In this document: positions 5,309 through 6,389 of the stretch, one piece after another
Position numbering within the stretch: position 1 is the stretch's first letter
Layout of the letters: each line of letters opens with the position of its first letter
Source: an uncultured Atopobiaceae bacterium
GTDB lineage: Bacteria; Actinomycetota; Coriobacteriia; Coriobacteriales; Atopobiaceae
Reading direction: 5' to 3'
DNA: 6,389 nt
Assembly (NCBI GenBank): GCA_947303905.1
Contig: CAMYZR010000089.1
Location: forward strand, 1 to 6,389
The notes under the pieces: model-generated
What the model saw: the letters and a program-made list of their open reading frames with translations, nothing else
Database searches by the model: none
What the model was told of the DNA's origin: nothing
Made by a program: the position numbers and the translations under genes

Positions 5309-5342
5309 TTGAGTTACATCGAAAATTCGATGGCTAACTTGG
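5309..5342. promoter_or_regulatory. Long dyad upstream of the zinc-ribbon gene
   Basis: CATCGAA (5317-5323) and TTCGATG (5326-5332) form a perfect 7-bp inverted repeat around AA. It is extended by AGTTA (5312-5316) with TAACT (5335-5339) after a 2-base GC bulge, and weakly further by G-T pairs. In RNA this is a stem of about 11 bp with a 4-base loop; in DNA it resembles an operator. It lies about 70 bases before the chosen start of the zinc-ribbon gene. No convincing promoter could be placed with it: TTGAGT at 5309-5314 is a weak -35 without a good -10. Confidence 0.5.
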
Positions 5343-5396
5343 GTGTTGTATCCTAAAGAGCTGAATCAGAGTTGGGTTTTTCGTTATCAGAGGGAT

Positions 5397-5402
5397 GAGA
5401 GG
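5397..5402 (+). promoter_or_regulatory. Ribosome binding site deciding a TTG start
   Basis: GAGAGG lies 6 bases before the TTG at 5409. The upstream in-frame alternatives GTG 5343 and TTG 5346 follow ctaacttgg, which has no SD. The TTG start puts the first zinc-ribbon CxxC eight residues from the N-terminus, as expected for this protein type. Confidence 0.6.
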
Positions 5403-5408
5403 CTGCGA

Positions 5409-6179
5409 TTGAAACTGGTATCACTAAGATGCCCGCATTGCAACGGGGAACTCGAGGTTGATGATCAGCGAGAGATCTTCTTCTGCCAATATTGCGGAAG
5501 CAAACTGATTCTCGAGGAAGCGATTGAAGCATCTTCAAAAGTCAAACTCAGATTAATTGAGGCGCGCCACGAGGAAAAGATGCAGGAAACTAGGCTTGAA
5601 CATGAAAGGTTCAAGCATAAGTACGCTCTCGGGGTAGGTTTGCTAGATTACCTTTTTAGTCATGCAGTTCCTGTTGTACTGATCCTGTTTGCCGTCTTTG
5701 CCTTCTTGGTGCCTTCGTGTACGCATGGGATGCATCTTGCGTCTCTGAATCGGATTGAGCATGAGGTTGAGGAGGCAATTAAAAATCAGGATTATGATGA
5801 GGCACTTGTAAAGGCCAACCAGCTTAGACTTGATGACGACTATTCGTACTCAGAGCGCGATTCATGGGACGAGAAGAGAGAGCGGTACATCGAGCTGATC
5901 GAAGACCTTAAGCGACAGTCTGACTTGGATAATCCAGATATGGTTTTCGCTCCGAAGTCATCTGCGGATATGAAGCGACTGACGGGTGAAGAGGCGTACG
6001 ACTTGTTCACTAAGGCGGGTTTCACAAATGTTGAGCTTAGTGAGATTAGCGGATCAGCGGGATTCTTGAAAAAGGCTCACTCCGTTGATCATGTCGTATT
6101 CAATGGTAAGACTGAATTCACAACCAATGACTACTGTCTGAAAGGAACTAGGATAACCATTTTCTATTATTCCGACTAG
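5409..6179 (+). CDS. Membrane-anchored zinc-ribbon protein with PASTA-like C-terminal domain
   Basis: A 256-residue protein of unknown function. Order of parts: zinc ribbon with CPHC (8-11) and CQYC (26-29); a charged, probably coiled helix (about 45-72); one membrane helix (about 84-103, AVPVVLILFAVFAFLV); a helical, TPR-like pair (about 115-170, EEAIKNQDYDEALVKANQL then a charged helix); and a C-terminal domain (190-256) with GEEAYDLFTKAGFTNVEL, NGKTEF and ITIFYYSD. The C-terminal part resembles PASTA-like modules of other zinc-ribbon membrane proteins in Gram-positive bacteria, recalled from family patterns. The zinc ribbon should face the cytoplasm and the rest the outside, suggesting a sensor or scaffold, but no function is shown. 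TTG is chosen as start from its SD; the frame is open back to GTG 5343, which would add 22 residues. Codon use is visibly more A/T-rich than in the neighbours (many AAA, GAT, ATT, GAA), suggesting a different origin. It stands alone, divergent from the amylase. Confidence 0.85.
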   Translation: MKLVSLRCPHCNGELEVDDQREIFFCQYCGSKLILEEAIEASSKVKLRLIEARHEEKMQETRLEHERFKHKYALGVGLLDYLFSHAVPVVLILFAVFAFLVPSCTHGMHLASLNRIEHEVEEAIKNQDYDEALVKANQLRLDDDYSYSERDSWDEKRERYIELIEDLKRQSDLDNPDMVFAPKSSADMKRLTGEEAYDLFTKAGFTNVELSEISGSAGFLKKAHSVDHVVFNGKTEFTTNDYCLKGTRITIFYYSD

Positions 6180-6358
6180 AAGCAGTGTTTGGCCTTCATT
6201 TGCTTTTCGTTCGTGCATGGTGTTGACTCATGAGCTGGGAAAGCTTGCAAACTACGGCGTTTCAGCACCGAGCTTCGGTAGTTTCTGCAAAAGGTTGTCA
6301 TACGCACCCTTGCTAATTGCAGCAAGTATGATAGGCTGATTAATCGTTCCAACTGCGT
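6180..6358. other. Gene-free stretch with two imperfect inverted repeats
   Basis: No credible gene lies here. TTGC-AAACTAC (6245-6255) can pair with GTAGTTT-(CT)-GCAA (6278-6290), an 11-bp stem with a 2-base bulge. A competing hairpin ACCGA-GCT-TCGGT (6267-6279) followed by AGTTT lies inside it and might act as a weak terminator for the zinc-ribbon gene. A second structure is at 6296-6333, before the tRNA. Neither is followed by a good T-run. Confidence 0.4.
6296..6333 (+). promoter_or_regulatory. Possible tRNA promoter -10 inside an inverted repeat
   Basis: TATGAT (6327-6332) is a 5/6 match to the -10 consensus and ends 26 bases before the tRNA 5' end, but no good -35 sits 16-19 bases upstream. 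The hexamer forms part of the right arm of an imperfect inverted repeat: TGTCATAC (6296-6303) with GTATGATA (6326-6333, one G-T pair), and TTGCT (6310-6314) with AGCAA (6321-6325), separated on the left by a 6-base bulge. Confidence 0.3.
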
Positions 6359-6389
6359 GCGGGTGTAGTTCAATGGCAGAAATTCATCC
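6359..6389 (+). tRNA. tRNA-Gly, 5' part only
   Basis: The last 31 bases read as the 5' half of a tRNA: acceptor strand GCGGGTG, TA at positions 8-9, D-arm GTTC-AATGGCA-GAA, then the 5' side of the anticodon stem (TTCATCC) where the window ends. The acceptor strand and the TAGTTCAATGGCAGAA pattern are typical of bacterial tRNA-Gly. The anticodon is outside the window, so the amino acid is inferred from the 5' half alone. D-stem position 10-25 would be G-A in place of the usual pair. The gene reads in the same direction as the zinc-ribbon gene. Confidence 0.8.

Noticed and set aside
3446..5356. A 636-codon open frame on the plus strand
   Set aside because: It is antisense to the amylase, whose frame contains every GH13 catalytic motif. 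The translation is a low-complexity Val/Ala/Asp-rich shadow.
6176..6373. A 65-codon open frame on the minus strand overlapping the tRNA
   Set aside because: It starts inside the tRNA sequence, has no SD, and its composition shows no coding bias.

Overview
The window looks like a piece of a high-GC bacterial chromosome. Most coding sequence has strongly G/C-biased third codon positions, except the last protein gene. A Coriobacteriia-type host (Olsenella/Collinsella/Atopobium relatives) fits the gene content and style, but this is an inference from memory; nothing in the window proves the taxon.

Layout from left to right. (1) The last 29 codons of an unidentified plus-strand gene (1-90). (2) A compact three-gene plus-strand operon (212-3247): a short YtrA-type GntR repressor, an ABC ATPase and a large ABC-2 type permease. 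The start and stop codons overlap at both junctions, so translation is probably coupled. The promoter region carries an inverted repeat ACTGTA-N13-TACAGT, which has the geometry of the known YtrA operator. This is a self-regulated ABC module of the kind that often responds to cell-envelope or antibiotic stress; its substrate cannot be read from the sequence. (3) A convergent intergenic region (3248-3523) with a strong terminator hairpin. It is followed by an unusual block of about 170 bp packed with dyad symmetry: two near-identical palindromes 72 bp apart, a 9-bp stem between them, a small hairpin with a T6 run, and ATGCATAA boxes at the edges. (4) A minus-strand GH13 alpha-amylase family enzyme (5143 down to 3524), cytoplasmic, with all four catalytic regions and an extra C-terminal domain. 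(5) A divergent intergenic region (5144-5408) with a candidate amylase promoter, a possible SD-masking hairpin, a direct repeat around the -35 box, a REP-like hairpin (GTGACAG...CTGTCAC) and a second long dyad. (6) A plus-strand, lower-GC gene (5409-6179) for a membrane protein with an N-terminal zinc ribbon, one transmembrane helix and a PASTA-like C-terminal domain. (7) A short gene-free stretch with inverted repeats, then the 5' part of a tRNA, most likely tRNA-Gly, cut by the window end.

The ABC operon is a functional unit. The amylase and the zinc-ribbon gene appear to be independent single genes, unrelated to it or to each other. No complete new multi-gene system is visible. The least explained signal is the symmetric intergenic block at 3334-3504, followed by the stacked regulatory-looking structures between the amylase and zinc-ribbon genes.
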